From VRUE01 sp963745915 (GTDB lineage: Bacteria > Actinomycetota > Thermoleophilia > Solirubrobacterales > 70-9), in NCBI GenBank assembly GCA_963745915.1, contig CAVUZA010000002.1:2108001-2172000 (forward strand): a stretch of 64,000 nt of DNA, given 5' to 3'. This document shows positions 32,643 to 41,394 of the stretch, piece after piece (position 1 is the stretch's first letter; each line of letters begins with the position of its first letter). Both the position numbers and the translations under genes were made by a program. Below the pieces are notes generated by a model. The model had not been told where the DNA came from. It saw nothing but the letters and a program-made list of their open reading frames with translations, and searched no databases.

Positions 32643-34376
32643 ATGGCCGCCAACGGCAAGGTGATCCCGGCCGATTTCCCGCCCCCCGTCGACGCCGGCG
32701 CGGAGTTCGTCAAGCGCTCGCTCGACGGCGAGGACGAGCGGATCGAGATCGGCGTCGCGATCGTCGGCGGCGGCACCGCCGGCCTCGCCTGCGCCAACCG
32801 CCTGCTGCAGCTGCTCGGCGAGGACCCCGAGACGATGGAGAAGCTCGGCGAGGTCCCGGTCGCGGTGATCGAGAAGGCGAAGACCTGCGGCGGCCACAAC
32901 CTCTCCGGCGCGGTGATGCGCCCCGGCCCGCTGCAGGAGCTGTTCCCCGAGCTGAGCCGTGAGCAGTGGCGCGAGCAGGGCTTCGCCTTCGGCGAGGTGA
33001 CCAAAGAGGCGATCTACGTCCTGCCCAACGGCCGGACCAAGGTCCGCATCCCGCCGCCGCCGCCGCAGCGCAACCACGGCAACGAGGTGGTCTCGGTCTC
33101 GGCGCTCTGCCGCTACATGCAGGCCCGGGCCGAGGAGGCCGGCGCCTACCTGCTGACCGAGACCGCGGCGACCCAGCTGATCGTCTCCGACGGCGCCGTG
33201 CAGGGCGTGCGCTCCGGCGACAAGGGCCGCGGCAAAGACGGCGAGGAGCTGGGCAACTTCGAGCCCGGCACCGACATCGCCGCCCGGGCGACGGTGCTCG
33301 CCGAGGGCTGCTGGGGGCACCTGACCGACGCCGCCGTGCGCGAGTTCGGCCTCGCCGAGGGCAAGGAGCCGCAGGTCTGGGAGCTGGGCGTGAAGGAGAT
33401 CTGGAAGGTGCCCAAGCCGCTCGACCGGGTGATCCACACCCTCGCCGGCTGGCCGCTGAAGATCAGCTCGAAGTACCACCAGATCGGCGGCACCTGGATC
33501 TACCCGATGAAGGACGAGAAGACCGGCGAGGACCTGGTCTCGATCGGCTTCGTCCTCGACCTCGACTACGCCGACGCGACCAGCTCCGCCCACGACTTCC
33601 TGCAGCAGTTCAAGACCCACCCGATGGTGCGCGAGATCCTCGCCGGCGGCGAGCGGGTCGGCTGGGGCGCGAAGGCGATCCCCGCCGGCGGCTACTGGGC
33701 GATGCCGAAGCTCTCGATGCCCGGTGCGGCGATCGTCGGCGATGCGGCCGGGATGCTCAACCTGGCGGCGCTGAAGGGCGTCAACTACGCGATCAAGGCC
33801 GGGATGCTCGCCGCCGAGCAGATCTACGCGTCGCTGCAGGCCGGCAGCAACGACTTCTCCGCCTACGAGGAGGCGGTCGAGGAGTCGTTCATCGGCAGGG
33901 AACTGTACGAGCAGCGCAACACCCGCCAGCCCTTCCAGAAGGGGCTGATCAAAGGCGGGCCGCTGGTCAACCTGATGATCGCGACCAAGGGGCGCTTCCC
34001 CGGCGGGCGCTGGGAGATCGAGCCCAACGACGCGCAGCCGATGTTCGTCGGCGACACGAAGGACGGCTACCCCCAGCCCGACGGCGAACTCACCTTCGAC
34101 AAGCTCTCCAGCGTCTACATCACCGGCAACGCGACCCGCGACGACGCCCCCAACCACATCCGCGTGCAGAAGCGGGTGCCGCGCGAGATCGCCGAGACCT
34201 GGCGCTGGATGTGCCCGGCCGGCGTCTACGAGATCCCCGAGGACGCCCCCGAGTCGGGCGACGTCGACGTGATCGTCAACTACACCAACTGCGTCCAGTG
34301 CGGCGCGATCACCGCCAAGGGCGGCCGCCTGACCACCCCCGAGGGCGGCGACGGCCCCCTGTACCAGCAGACCTGA
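32643..34376 (+). CDS. Electron-transfer flavoprotein:quinone oxidoreductase
   Basis: Passes electrons from ETF (fatty-acid and amino-acid dehydrogenases) to the membrane quinone pool. The 577-aa flavoprotein has the FAD motif VAIVGGGTAGLACANRLL at about residues 38-55. GGHNLSGAVM and the GDAAGMLNLAALKGVNYAIKAG region follow. C-terminal cysteines CPAGVYE and NYTNCVQCGAI ligate a 4Fe-4S cluster. Length and cluster match ETF-QO/FixC. No etfAB genes are in the window. The 164 nt after the stop hold the operators described at 34476. Confidence 0.9.
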   Translation: MAANGKVIPADFPPPVDAGAEFVKRSLDGEDERIEIGVAIVGGGTAGLACANRLLQLLGEDPETMEKLGEVPVAVIEKAKTCGGHNLSGAVMRPGPLQELFPELSREQWREQGFAFGEVTKEAIYVLPNGRTKVRIPPPPPQRNHGNEVVSVSALCRYMQARAEEAGAYLLTETAATQLIVSDGAVQGVRSGDKGRGKDGEELGNFEPGTDIAARATVLAEGCWGHLTDAAVREFGLAEGKEPQVWELGVKEIWKVPKPLDRVIHTLAGWPLKISSKYHQIGGTWIYPMKDEKTGEDLVSIGFVLDLDYADATSSAHDFLQQFKTHPMVREILAGGERVGWGAKAIPAGGYWAMPKLSMPGAAIVGDAAGMLNLAALKGVNYAIKAGMLAAEQIYASLQAGSNDFSAYEEAVEESFIGRELYEQRNTRQPFQKGLIKGGPLVNLMIATKGRFPGGRWEIEPNDAQPMFVGDTKDGYPQPDGELTFDKLSSVYITGNATRDDAPNHIRVQKRVPREIAETWRWMCPAGVYEIPEDAPESGDVDVIVNYTNCVQCGAITAKGGRLTTPEGGDGPLYQQT

Positions 34377-34475
34377 GCGAGAGCAGGGCAAGCGCCTTCG
34401 GCGGCAGCGCCCAACCCCTGCGTCAACGGCAGCTGAGCCAAGCGGCCTGAACGATCGAGACCGGCCAGTCACGTG

Positions 34476-34533
34476 TGACCTAGGTATAGGTCAGGTGATC
34501 TATATTTAGCTCAGTTGACCTAGGTTTAGGACA
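34476..34533 (+). promoter_or_regulatory. Three tandem palindromic operators, 20-nt period
   Basis: Sites at 34476-34493, 34496-34513 and 34516-34533. The first is TGACCTAGGTATAGGTCA, a perfect palindrome with 7-bp arms. The others (TGATCTATATTTAGCTCA and TGACCTAGGTTTAGGACA) are variants on exactly the same 20-nt register, two helical turns. They end 7 nt before the ATG of the HTH-nucleotidyltransferase gene and overlap its only AT-rich promoter region, so autoregulation by that HTH protein is likely. Confidence 0.8.
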
Positions 34534-34540
34534 CGAAGAG

Positions 34541-35158
34541 ATGGATGTCTCAAAACCCTTTGCTGCCATATCTGCGAGCGTCGATGCCGACGTGCTCGTC
34601 GTGCTGGCGGGTTCCACCGTGCCCCGCAGTGGACGTGAGCTGGCTCGTAGGGCCGGGCGCTCCAATACCGGCGTCCAGCACGTCCTCAACCGCCTCGTGG
34701 GGCACGGCCTGGTCGGCCGGCAAGAGGTGGGTCGCACCTTCCTCTACGAGCTGAACCGCGAGCACCTCCTGGCTCCGGCCGTCGCGCAGATGGCAGATGC
34801 GCGCGCCGCGCTGATCCGCCGGCTTCGCAAGGCGATCGGCGCCTGGGAGCCCGCGCCGGTCCACGCCTCGCTCTTCGGTAGCGCGGCGCGCGGCGATGGC
34901 GACACGGGCAGCGACATCGACCTCCTCGTCGTGCGGCCCTCCGATCTCGACCCCGAGGACGCGGCCTGGCGCGGCCAGCTCGACGAACTCGCGGACTCGG
35001 TGCGTCGCTGGACCGGCAACAGCGCCGGCATCGCCGAGGTCTCCGAAGACGACCTTCCGCGACTGCGGAGGGACCGTCCGCCCCTCGTGGAGGAGATAAG
35101 CGAGGATGCCGTCGATCTCGCCGGCGAAGGCATGCGCAAGCTCCTGAGGCGGCTGTGA
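34541..35158 (+). CDS. Winged-HTH plus minimal nucleotidyltransferase (MNT) protein, antitoxin candidate
   Basis: A 205-aa protein with an N-terminal winged helix (residues about 15-75; SGRELARRAGRSNTGVQHVL) and a nucleotidyltransferase core with GSAARGDGDTGSDIDLLVV at about 110-128 (GSx10DxD). MNT proteins partner HEPN toxins and, in characterised type VII systems, AMPylate the toxin. The fused HTH can explain the operators upstream. The stop overlaps the next start (TGATG), coupling it to the HEPN-like gene. Confidence 0.8.
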   Translation: MDVSKPFAAISASVDADVLVVLAGSTVPRSGRELARRAGRSNTGVQHVLNRLVGHGLVGRQEVGRTFLYELNREHLLAPAVAQMADARAALIRRLRKAIGAWEPAPVHASLFGSAARGDGDTGSDIDLLVVRPSDLDPEDAAWRGQLDELADSVRRWTGNSAGIAEVSEDDLPRLRRDRPPLVEEISEDAVDLAGEGMRKLLRRL

Positions 35159-35577
35159 TGGCGCGCAAGCAACCGCGGGCCCAGGTATGTGGAGAGCCCC
35201 AGGCGCGTCAGCGCCTCGGGCACGCGAGGAGCTTTCTCGAGGTAGCCGAGCTGGCCGCGGACGTCAGCGACCCTTTTTTGGAATACGGAAGCGTGGCCGC
35301 ATCCGTCGCGATCCTCGCCGGGATTGCGGCCGCCGATGCGGCCTGCTGCAAGGAGCTGGCTAAACGGTCTCGCTCCGACAACCACCACGACGCCGAGCTG
35401 CTGATCGCACGGATCACACCCGGCGGCAGGCGGGCGGCCAGCCAGCTTCGCCAGCTGATCGACGTCAAGGACACCGCCCACTATGGCTTCATCGACATAA
35501 GCGCCACCCAGCTCAAACGATCCCTGCGCCAGGCCCGCCACCTCGTGGACTTTGCGGAGGAGGTCCTACGCCGGTAG
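35158..35577 (+). CDS. HEPN-like protein, toxin candidate paired with the MNT gene
   Basis: A 139-aa helical protein. The C-terminal part LIDVKDTAHYGFIDI followed by LRQARHLVDFAEEVL looks like the end of a HEPN domain, where the R-x4-6-H ribonuclease motif is usual. Here the first residue appears as Lys (KDTAH), so catalytic activity is uncertain. GTG 35155 is an alternative start; ATG 35158 overlaps the MNT stop. Order antitoxin-toxin and tight coupling match HEPN/MNT pairs. Confidence 0.65.
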   Translation: MARKQPRAQVCGEPQARQRLGHARSFLEVAELAADVSDPFLEYGSVAASVAILAGIAAADAACCKELAKRSRSDNHHDAELLIARITPGGRRAASQLRQLIDVKDTAHYGFIDISATQLKRSLRQARHLVDFAEEVLRR

Positions 35578-35626
35578 AGCTATCCCACGACGGAGGAAGA
35601 ACCGCCGGCATCGAGCGGCCGGATGA

Positions 35627-35681
35627 CCCAGGGTGCAACGCGTTTGCGTGCTATCAGCACGCAAACGCGTTGCACCCTGGG
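35627..35681. repeat. Palindromic repeat family B, copy 2 (26-bp perfect stem)
   Basis: Arms 35627-35652 and 35656-35681 are perfectly complementary around ATC. The core GGTGCAACGCGTTTGCG is identical to the copy at 11541, while the apex stem (TGCT/AGCA) and outer CCCA/TGGG differ. It lies between the HEPN-like gene and the left boundary of the integrated element. Confidence 0.9.
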
Positions 35682-35708
35682 GGCTGCGCTGACGAATCGC
35701 AGCAGACG

Positions 35709-35751
35709 ATGCCGGAGGAGGGACTCGAACCCCCGACACGCGGATTATGAT
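35709..35751 (-). other. Attachment site, left copy (tRNA-Met 3' fragment)
   Basis: Forty-three bases identical to the 3' end of tRNA-Met at 45551-45593, up to the anticodon loop, after which the sequences diverge. This is the displaced end of the original tRNA gene, so it is not a functional tRNA. Confidence 0.9.
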
Positions 35752-35796
35752 CGAGGCACCTGGAGGCGAGTTTGGCTTGTTTAAGCCGAATCTCGT

Positions 35797-35827
35797 CCAG
35801 ATAGGCACGCTGCGTCTGGTTGTTTTT
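35797..35827 (+). terminator. Terminator-like hairpin at the left end of the element
   Basis: CCAGA (35797-35801) pairs with TCTGG (35815-35819), followed by TTGTTTTT. It would insulate the integrase gene from upstream transcription. A further AAGCC/GGCTT hairpin lies just before it (35774-35787). The whole 312-nt gap before the integrase contains only these hairpins, repeat B, the att site and arm repeats. Confidence 0.5.
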
Positions 35828-35835
35828 GCCTATCC

Positions 35836-35857
35836 GGGGACACAAACGGGGACACAT
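35836..35857. repeat. GGGGACACA direct repeats, possible integrase arm sites
   Basis: Two copies of GGGGACACA spaced by 3 nt, between the left att site and the integrase gene. Related repeats occur at 45483-45506 next to the right att site, as expected for arm-type binding sites of a tyrosine integrase. Confidence 0.5.
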
Positions 35858-35889
35858 TTTCGGTCCGTCTGACGTTCTACCTTGGACCA

Positions 35890-37170
35890 ATGGCATCGTC
35901 CTCGATTCACTTCCGCGAAACCCCCGTTAGCGGGCACGTCTTTCGCAAAGCTCGGAAGTCCGGAGATCGCTGGATGGCGAAGTGGCGCGATGCCGAGGGG
36001 CAGCATCAGATCGTCCTCGGCCGAGTCTGGACGAGTCGGGGCAAGCCTGCCGAGGGCTACCTGACCAAGCAAGGCGCCCAGCGGGAGCTGGACGGGATCC
36101 TCGCCGACGCGAGGCAGCAGCGGATCACCAGCCGACCACGGCGCGCCAGCACCGTGACCTTCGGCGAGGCGGCGCGAGAGTGGCTGCGCTACGTCGAGCA
36201 CGACCGGAAGCGACGACCGTCCACGGTCAGCGACTATCGCTGGATTGTCGATAAGCGGCTGCGGCCGGAGTTCGGCGACCTACCGCTCGAAGCCGTCACC
36301 ACGGATCGGATCGACGCATGGCGCGTCGAGCTGATCGCGACCGACAGCGCCGATGACGGGGCGGCGTTGTCACCACGCACGGTCAACAAGTACCTCGGCG
36401 TGTTGCACAGCGTCCTCAAACGCGCCCAGCGCGTCTACGGCCTGTCGGCGAACGCCGCTGCCTGGGCCGAGCGCCAGCCGGTCGGCCGCTCAGGCGACTT
36501 CGATGTTCTCGCGCCGGTCGAGGTGGAGGCGCTCGCGCGTGTAGCGGGCGAGGGGAAACACCGCAAGCCGCCCAAACATCCGACCGGGTTGGAGTGGCGA
36601 GCCAAGCTGCGCCAGCAGGACAAGCAGGACGCGGCGATCTTCGTCACGGCCGCATACGCCGGTCTGCGCCTCGGCGAGCTGCGGAGTCTCCGCTGGCGCG
36701 ACCTCGATTTCGAGAAGCGCCTGATCCACGTCCGCCACTCCTACGTCATGGGTGCTGAGGACCGGCCGAAGTCCGGGCGGGTGCGGAGCGTGCCGATGAT
36801 CGACCAGGTTGTGGCCCGCCTTGACGAGCTGAGCCGTCGTGGCGGCTGGACCAGCGGGGACGACCTTGTTTTCGTCAACCCGACCGGCGGCCACATCGAG
36901 GACAGCGCCCTGCGTCGCCGGTTCTACGCCGCCCTCAAGGTCGCGGGTCTCAAGCGCATCCGCTTTCACGACCTCCGGCACAGCTTCGGCACGCTCGCCG
37001 TCCAGGTCTTCCCGCTGACGGACGTGAAGGCGTACATGGGGCACGCGGACATCGCGACGACGATGATCTACGTCCATCACGTTCCACGGGTCGATGCGGC
37101 GGAGAAGTTGTCGAGCGCCCTACGCGCATCCTCGCTATCGACAATTCCGGCCGAGCAGACGGCGGCATAA
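35890..37170 (+). CDS. Tyrosine site-specific integrase
   Basis: A 426-aa phage/ICE-type recombinase. An N-terminal arm-binding region and a SAM-like core-binding domain (about residues 95-190, STVTFGEAAREWLRYVEHD) precede the catalytic domain. Catalytic residues: Arg in AGLRLGELR (about 258), HDLRHS (about 360-365), the late His in GHAD (about 384) and the nucleophile Tyr in TTMIYVHH (about 394). All are present, so it is probably active. TACCTT (35878-35883) lies 6 nt before the ATG. It adjoins the left att site. Confidence 0.93.
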   Translation: MASSSIHFRETPVSGHVFRKARKSGDRWMAKWRDAEGQHQIVLGRVWTSRGKPAEGYLTKQGAQRELDGILADARQQRITSRPRRASTVTFGEAAREWLRYVEHDRKRRPSTVSDYRWIVDKRLRPEFGDLPLEAVTTDRIDAWRVELIATDSADDGAALSPRTVNKYLGVLHSVLKRAQRVYGLSANAAAWAERQPVGRSGDFDVLAPVEVEALARVAGEGKHRKPPKHPTGLEWRAKLRQQDKQDAAIFVTAAYAGLRLGELRSLRWRDLDFEKRLIHVRHSYVMGAEDRPKSGRVRSVPMIDQVVARLDELSRRGGWTSGDDLVFVNPTGGHIEDSALRRRFYAALKVAGLKRIRFHDLRHSFGTLAVQVFPLTDVKAYMGHADIATTMIYVHHVPRVDAAEKLSSALRASSLSTIPAEQTAA

Positions 37171-37174
37171 ACGC

Positions 37175-37768
37175 ATGGCTGCCTTCGACGAGGGGCGGGA
37201 GCTTCCCTGGCCACGTGCTGGCGACCGCGTTTTCGCCTCCGGCGACGACTGGCAGATGAATGCGTGCGTCAACTGGGGAGGCGGATGGAGTCTCTACTCC
37301 ATTGGCTACCAGAGGGCTGGGGATTGTCTCGTTGAGCAGGTGGCGAAGGATCGGGGGGACGCAGATGTCCTGGTCTATCCGATCGTCTTTTGCTACCGGC
37401 AGTACTTGGAGCTGACGCTCAAGGAGGTGCTGATGGAGGCACGGCGCTACTACGGAATCGAGGAGCCGTTTAAGAATCTGCATCCGCTCCTGGAGCCTTG
37501 GGTCCCACTTCGGAAGCTGCTCGAACGTCGATGGCCCGACAAGCCGGACGAGCTGGACGCCGTCGAAGACAATCTCCACCAGTTTGACGAGGTGGACGAA
37601 GGTTCGTTTGCCTTCCGGTATGCGACGACGAAGGGCGGGGAATCGTCACTCCCCGCAAAGATGCAGCACATCAATCTTCGCAATCTCGCTGAGGTTGTCG
37701 AGCGCATTGGAACCTTCCTTGAGTCCTGCTTCACTGCGCTGAGCGCCGAGCGGGAAGCCGCCGAATAG
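37175..37768 (+). CDS. Element-borne hypothetical protein, possibly HEPN-like
   Basis: A 197-aa protein starting 4 nt after the integrase stop. The segment FCYRQYLELTLKEVLMEAR followed by NLHPLLEPW and FAFRYATTKGG resembles helical HEPN-type proteins found beside restriction and phage-defence genes, but no R-x4-6-H motif is evident. ATG 37175 is chosen; earlier in-frame starts lie within the integrase. It is probably co-transcribed with the integrase. Confidence 0.55.
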   Translation: MAAFDEGRELPWPRAGDRVFASGDDWQMNACVNWGGGWSLYSIGYQRAGDCLVEQVAKDRGDADVLVYPIVFCYRQYLELTLKEVLMEARRYYGIEEPFKNLHPLLEPWVPLRKLLERRWPDKPDELDAVEDNLHQFDEVDEGSFAFRYATTKGGESSLPAKMQHINLRNLAEVVERIGTFLESCFTALSAEREAAE

Positions 37769-37798
37769 ACGCGACGACGCAGCGTCGGAGTAGAGAGG

Positions 37799-38011
37799 TC
37801 AACGAGGGCGCGCTCGGTGACCGTGCCTGTTTGCGTCCAGCCAGAGTCCGAGGTCGCCGCGTGTGAAGCGCAAGGCACGGCCGACTCGAATGTGGGGCAG
37901 CCCGCGCGAGCGGACCAGCTCGTAGAGCGTGCTGCGCGGGATGCGGAGGAGCCTTGCTGCCTCCTGGGCGTCGAGCAGCGGTTCGGCGAGTAGGTCGTCT
38001 GATGCCTCCAT
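37799..38011 (-). CDS. Excisionase/AlpA-like helix-turn-helix protein
   Basis: A 70-aa MerR-type winged helix protein: LLDAQEAARLLRIPRSTLY, then VRSRGLPHIRVGRALRFTR, the HTH_17 excisionase-family pattern. It probably binds the att region or the integrase promoter and directs excision. Minus-strand AGAGAGG stands 4 nt before ATG 38011. Longer in-frame starts run into the palindrome at 38065 and are unlikely. It diverges from the relaxase gene. Confidence 0.85.
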   Translation of the reverse strand: MEASDDLLAEPLLDAQEAARLLRIPRSTLYELVRSRGLPHIRVGRALRFTRGDLGLWLDANRHGHRARPR

Positions 38012-38064
38012 CGACCTCTCTGTCCGCAATGACCCCCGAAACGCCCCCGAACCTTCGTCCATAG

Positions 38065-38095
38065 GAGACGAGCCAATCCTTGATTGGCTCGTCTC
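38065..38095. other. Perfect 14-bp palindrome between xis and relaxase; oriT candidate
   Basis: GAGACGAGCCAATC (38065-38078) and GATTGGCTCGTCTC (38082-38095) pair perfectly around CTT. It lies in the divergent gap, 121 nt before the relaxase ATG. Relaxases of this class recognise hairpins beside the nick site, so this is the best oriT candidate. A terminator or operator is the alternative. Confidence 0.5.
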
Positions 38096-38215
38096 GACGC
38101 TCCCCTTGCGAGCACTCCCGAGCGTCCTCCAACCGCCAACCGCAGCACCCCTCACGCCACATCACCTCCGGAGATTGCCGGGGGCAAAGCGCCCTCCCGC
38201 CGGACAGAAGGACCG

Positions 38216-41188
38216 ATGCTCTCCATCGGAAAGCTCGGCACCGGCCAGGAGAACTACTACCTCGACATGGTGGCCGAAGGCGCCGAGGACTACTACAGCG
38301 GCGAGGGCGAGGCACCGGGCGAGTGGAGCGGCGAGGCCGCCGCGCAGCTCGGCCTCGACAGCGAGGTGCAGGCCGACCAGCTCACGGCGATGCTCACCGG
38401 CCACGACCCCGCCACCGGAGCGCCGCTGCTCGGCAGCAAGGGCGTGTCGGGCAAAGGCCCGGTCCCAGGCTTCGACCTCACCTTCTCCGCGCCGAAGTCG
38501 GCCTCCCTGCTCTGGGCGCTGGGCGGCCCGCACGCCGCCCTCGAAGTCTCAGAGGCCCACCAGGAGGCGGTAGGCGCAGCCCTGCACTACATGCAACACA
38601 ACGCCTGCTGGACCCGCCGGGGCAAGGGAGGCGCGGAGTTCGTCAAAGGCAATGGCTACCTCGCCGCCGCCTACCGCCACCGCTCCTCGCGAAACGGCGA
38701 CCCCCAGCTCCACACCCACGTCTTGGTCGCCAACGCGACCCAGGGGCCGGACGGGCGCTGGACCCGCCTCTACCACCCGGCGATCTACGAGCACGCCACG
38801 ACAGCCAGCTACATCTACGAGGCCCACCTGCGCCACGAGCTGACCCAGCGGCTCGGGGTGCAGTGGCAGGAGACCCGCAGGGGCATCGCCGAGATCGCGG
38901 GCTTTGCCGACGAGCACCTGCGCGCCTTCTCCACCCGCCGGGCGGAAATCGTGGAGGCGGCCGGGCCGGACGCCTCGGCGCGCTCGATGCAGGTCGCCAC
39001 CCTCGCCACCCGCAAGCCCAAGGAGCAGGGCGTCACGCGCGAGGAGATCATCTCGCGCTGGCGCGAGCGGGCCGGGGAGATCGGCCTCGACCGCGAGGCG
39101 GTCGAGCGGACCTTTGACGCCACGGCGGGGACACGGATCGTCGAAGGACCGAAGACCCCTACCGAGTCCCCCGAGGTCTCCTTCGCGGAGCTGGGCCGCA
39201 CGGTCACCGAATCGGCCTCTCACTTCGACCGCCGCGACGCGATCCAGGCCCTCGCCGACTCGCTTCGGGCCGGAGCGCCGGGAGCCGAGGTCGAGCGCAT
39301 CGCCGACGCCTTCCTCGCCTCCGATTCGGTGATCCGGGTCGCCGAGACCCAGAAAGGCCCCCGCTACACGACCGAGCGCATCTGGCGGCTTGAGCGCGAG
39401 GCGCTGGGCGCAGCCGAGCGGATGAAGTCCCAGAAGCCGCGCCCGGCGGGCGAGCTGATGGCGGCGCGCGTGATCGGCGCTCGCCCGACGCTGAAGGCCG
39501 ACCAGCGCGAGATGGTCCGCCGCCTGCTCAGCGAGCGCACGGGAGTCGCGGTGGTGATCGGCGAGGCGGGCAGCGGCAAGACCTACGCCATCGTCGCGGC
39601 GGCGGAGGGCTGGGCGCGGGCCGGGATCGAGCTGCGCGCCGCAGCTCCGACCTGGCGGGCGGCGAACGTGATGCGCTCCGAGGGCCTGCCCGCCGTCAGC
39701 ATCGCCCGCCTGCTCTCCCAACTCGACCGCGCCGAGTCCAGTGAGGGCGAGGGCCTCCCGCACGGGTCGGTGCTGCTCGTTGACGAGGCCGGGATGGTGG
39801 ACTCCGCGACCCTGGCGCGGCTGATCTCCTACGCCGAGGCGGCCGAGGCGAAGCTCGTCCTCGTCGGCGATCCCGAGCAGCTCGCGGAGATCGAGGCGGG
39901 CGGCCTGTTCCGGGCGCTCGCGGATCGCAGCGATCCGATCTACCTCGATCAGGTGATCCGCCACGAGCACGAGCTTGACCGCTTGGCGGCGAAACGGATA
40001 CGCGAGGGCGAGGGCCGCGAGGCGCTGGGCCTCTATGAGTCAGGGGAGCGGGTCACCGTCGCCCCCAGCGCAGAGGCGCGCCGGGAGGCGATGGTCGCCG
40101 ACTGGCACGAGTCCTTCGGGCGGGGCGAGGACGCCGTGATGGTCGTCAAGCAAAACGTCGAGGTCGAGAGGCTGAACGCGATGGCGCGCGAGGTGCGCAG
40201 GGAGGCCGGGGCGCTGGGCGAGGCGGAGATCGAGGTCGGCGGCGCTCCCTTCGCCAGCGGCGATCTCATCATCACCCGCGTCAACGACCACAGCGCCGCC
40301 ATCTACAACCGCGAGCGCTGGCAGGTGGCCGAGGTCGATCCGGCCAAGGGCAGCGTCGTCCTGCAAGGCATAGACCAGCCCCGCCGGGTCGAGGTCGGGG
40401 CCGACTACCTGGCCCGCACCAACCCCTACAACGACGCCCCCGCCCTCCAGCACGCCTACGCCGTGACGACCTACTCGGCGCAGGGAACGACCGTCGATCG
40501 CGCCTTCGTCATGGCCGACCCCTCGATGGACAAGCAGGAGTTCTACGTCGCCGCCTCGCGCAGCCGTGGCGAGACCCAGCTCTACGCGACCCCGGAGGTG
40601 CAGGCCCACCGCGAGGAGATCGCGCCCAGCTCTCCCTACCTGCGCGAGGGCATCCCGCACATCGCCGAAGCGGCCGAGCGCGACCGCGCCCAGCTCGCCG
40701 CCCACGACGTTGCCCAGCTCGAAGCCCTGCCGAGCGAGGAGCTGGTCCGACGACGAGCGGAGCTGTCGATTCGCGCCGCCGATGAGGAGCGGATGGCGAG
40801 GGGCAAGGAGCTTCCGGCGACCGAGCACCCGGCGCGGGCCGAGCTGGGGACGGTCGAAGGGTTGCTCGCGGAACGCCGCGAGCTGGCGCTCACCGCCGCC
40901 CGCGTCTCCCCGCCCCCGTACATCAGGGCGGAGCTGGGCGAGCGACCGAACGACCCTGCGAAAGCCAAGGCGTGGGATCGCGGCGTCGGCCACATCGAGC
41001 GCTACCGCCAGGCGAACGGCATCGAGGACCGCCACCGCGCCTTTGGCGAGAGGCCGAAGCAAGGCGCGGAGCGCGCCCGGCGCGAGCAGGCGATGCGGCG
41101 GCTGCGGTCGGTTCAGCGGACGCTGGGCAAAGACAACCCCGCCGTTCGCGCCCGAGTCGCCGGTCGCTCTCTTGGAATCGGGCGATAG
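38216..41188 (+). CDS. MobF/TrwC-type relaxase-helicase (TraA-like)
   Basis: A 990-aa protein that would nick one strand at oriT and unwind it for conjugative transfer. The N-terminal relaxase domain has tyrosines YY at 14-15 and 26-27. Metal-binding histidines are H155, H166 and H168 (DPQLHTHVLVAN). The C-terminal RecD/TraI-like helicase has GEAGSGKTYA at about 448-457 and Walker B LLVDEAGMVD at about 520-529, followed by TTYSAQGTTVDRA. ATG 38216 starts right before MLSIGKLG, the usual beginning; an upstream ATG at 38084 lies in the palindrome. No coupling protein is encoded next to it. Confidence 0.92.
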   Translation: MLSIGKLGTGQENYYLDMVAEGAEDYYSGEGEAPGEWSGEAAAQLGLDSEVQADQLTAMLTGHDPATGAPLLGSKGVSGKGPVPGFDLTFSAPKSASLLWALGGPHAALEVSEAHQEAVGAALHYMQHNACWTRRGKGGAEFVKGNGYLAAAYRHRSSRNGDPQLHTHVLVANATQGPDGRWTRLYHPAIYEHATTASYIYEAHLRHELTQRLGVQWQETRRGIAEIAGFADEHLRAFSTRRAEIVEAAGPDASARSMQVATLATRKPKEQGVTREEIISRWRERAGEIGLDREAVERTFDATAGTRIVEGPKTPTESPEVSFAELGRTVTESASHFDRRDAIQALADSLRAGAPGAEVERIADAFLASDSVIRVAETQKGPRYTTERIWRLEREALGAAERMKSQKPRPAGELMAARVIGARPTLKADQREMVRRLLSERTGVAVVIGEAGSGKTYAIVAAAEGWARAGIELRAAAPTWRAANVMRSEGLPAVSIARLLSQLDRAESSEGEGLPHGSVLLVDEAGMVDSATLARLISYAEAAEAKLVLVGDPEQLAEIEAGGLFRALADRSDPIYLDQVIRHEHELDRLAAKRIREGEGREALGLYESGERVTVAPSAEARREAMVADWHESFGRGEDAVMVVKQNVEVERLNAMAREVRREAGALGEAEIEVGGAPFASGDLIITRVNDHSAAIYNRERWQVAEVDPAKGSVVLQGIDQPRRVEVGADYLARTNPYNDAPALQHAYAVTTYSAQGTTVDRAFVMADPSMDKQEFYVAASRSRGETQLYATPEVQAHREEIAPSSPYLREGIPHIAEAAERDRAQLAAHDVAQLEALPSEELVRRRAELSIRAADEERMARGKELPATEHPARAELGTVEGLLAERRELALTAARVSPPPYIRAELGERPNDPAKAKAWDRGVGHIERYRQANGIEDRHRAFGERPKQGAERARREQAMRRLRSVQRTLGKDNPAVRARVAGRSLGIGR

Positions 41189-41394
41189 GTGGACGCCCCC
41201 GACCGACCGCCGATTGTGGCACCGCTCCGGCGGCCGTCAACCCCCTGCGGGGGTCGGGCGCAAGCGCCCTTGACCGCCGCCTGCGCGGTGCGGTTTGGCG
41301 GGTAGGTCGGGGGGAGGGGAGAGGGCTGCCCGGACGGCCACGGCGCTTTGGGGCGAGTCAAGGCTCCGTCTCGCCGCGCTGAAAGACTCGGTCA

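Noticed and set aside
35709..35751. A functional tRNA at the left end of the element
   Set aside because: Identity to tRNA-Met stops at the anticodon loop; it is the 3' fragment left by integration.
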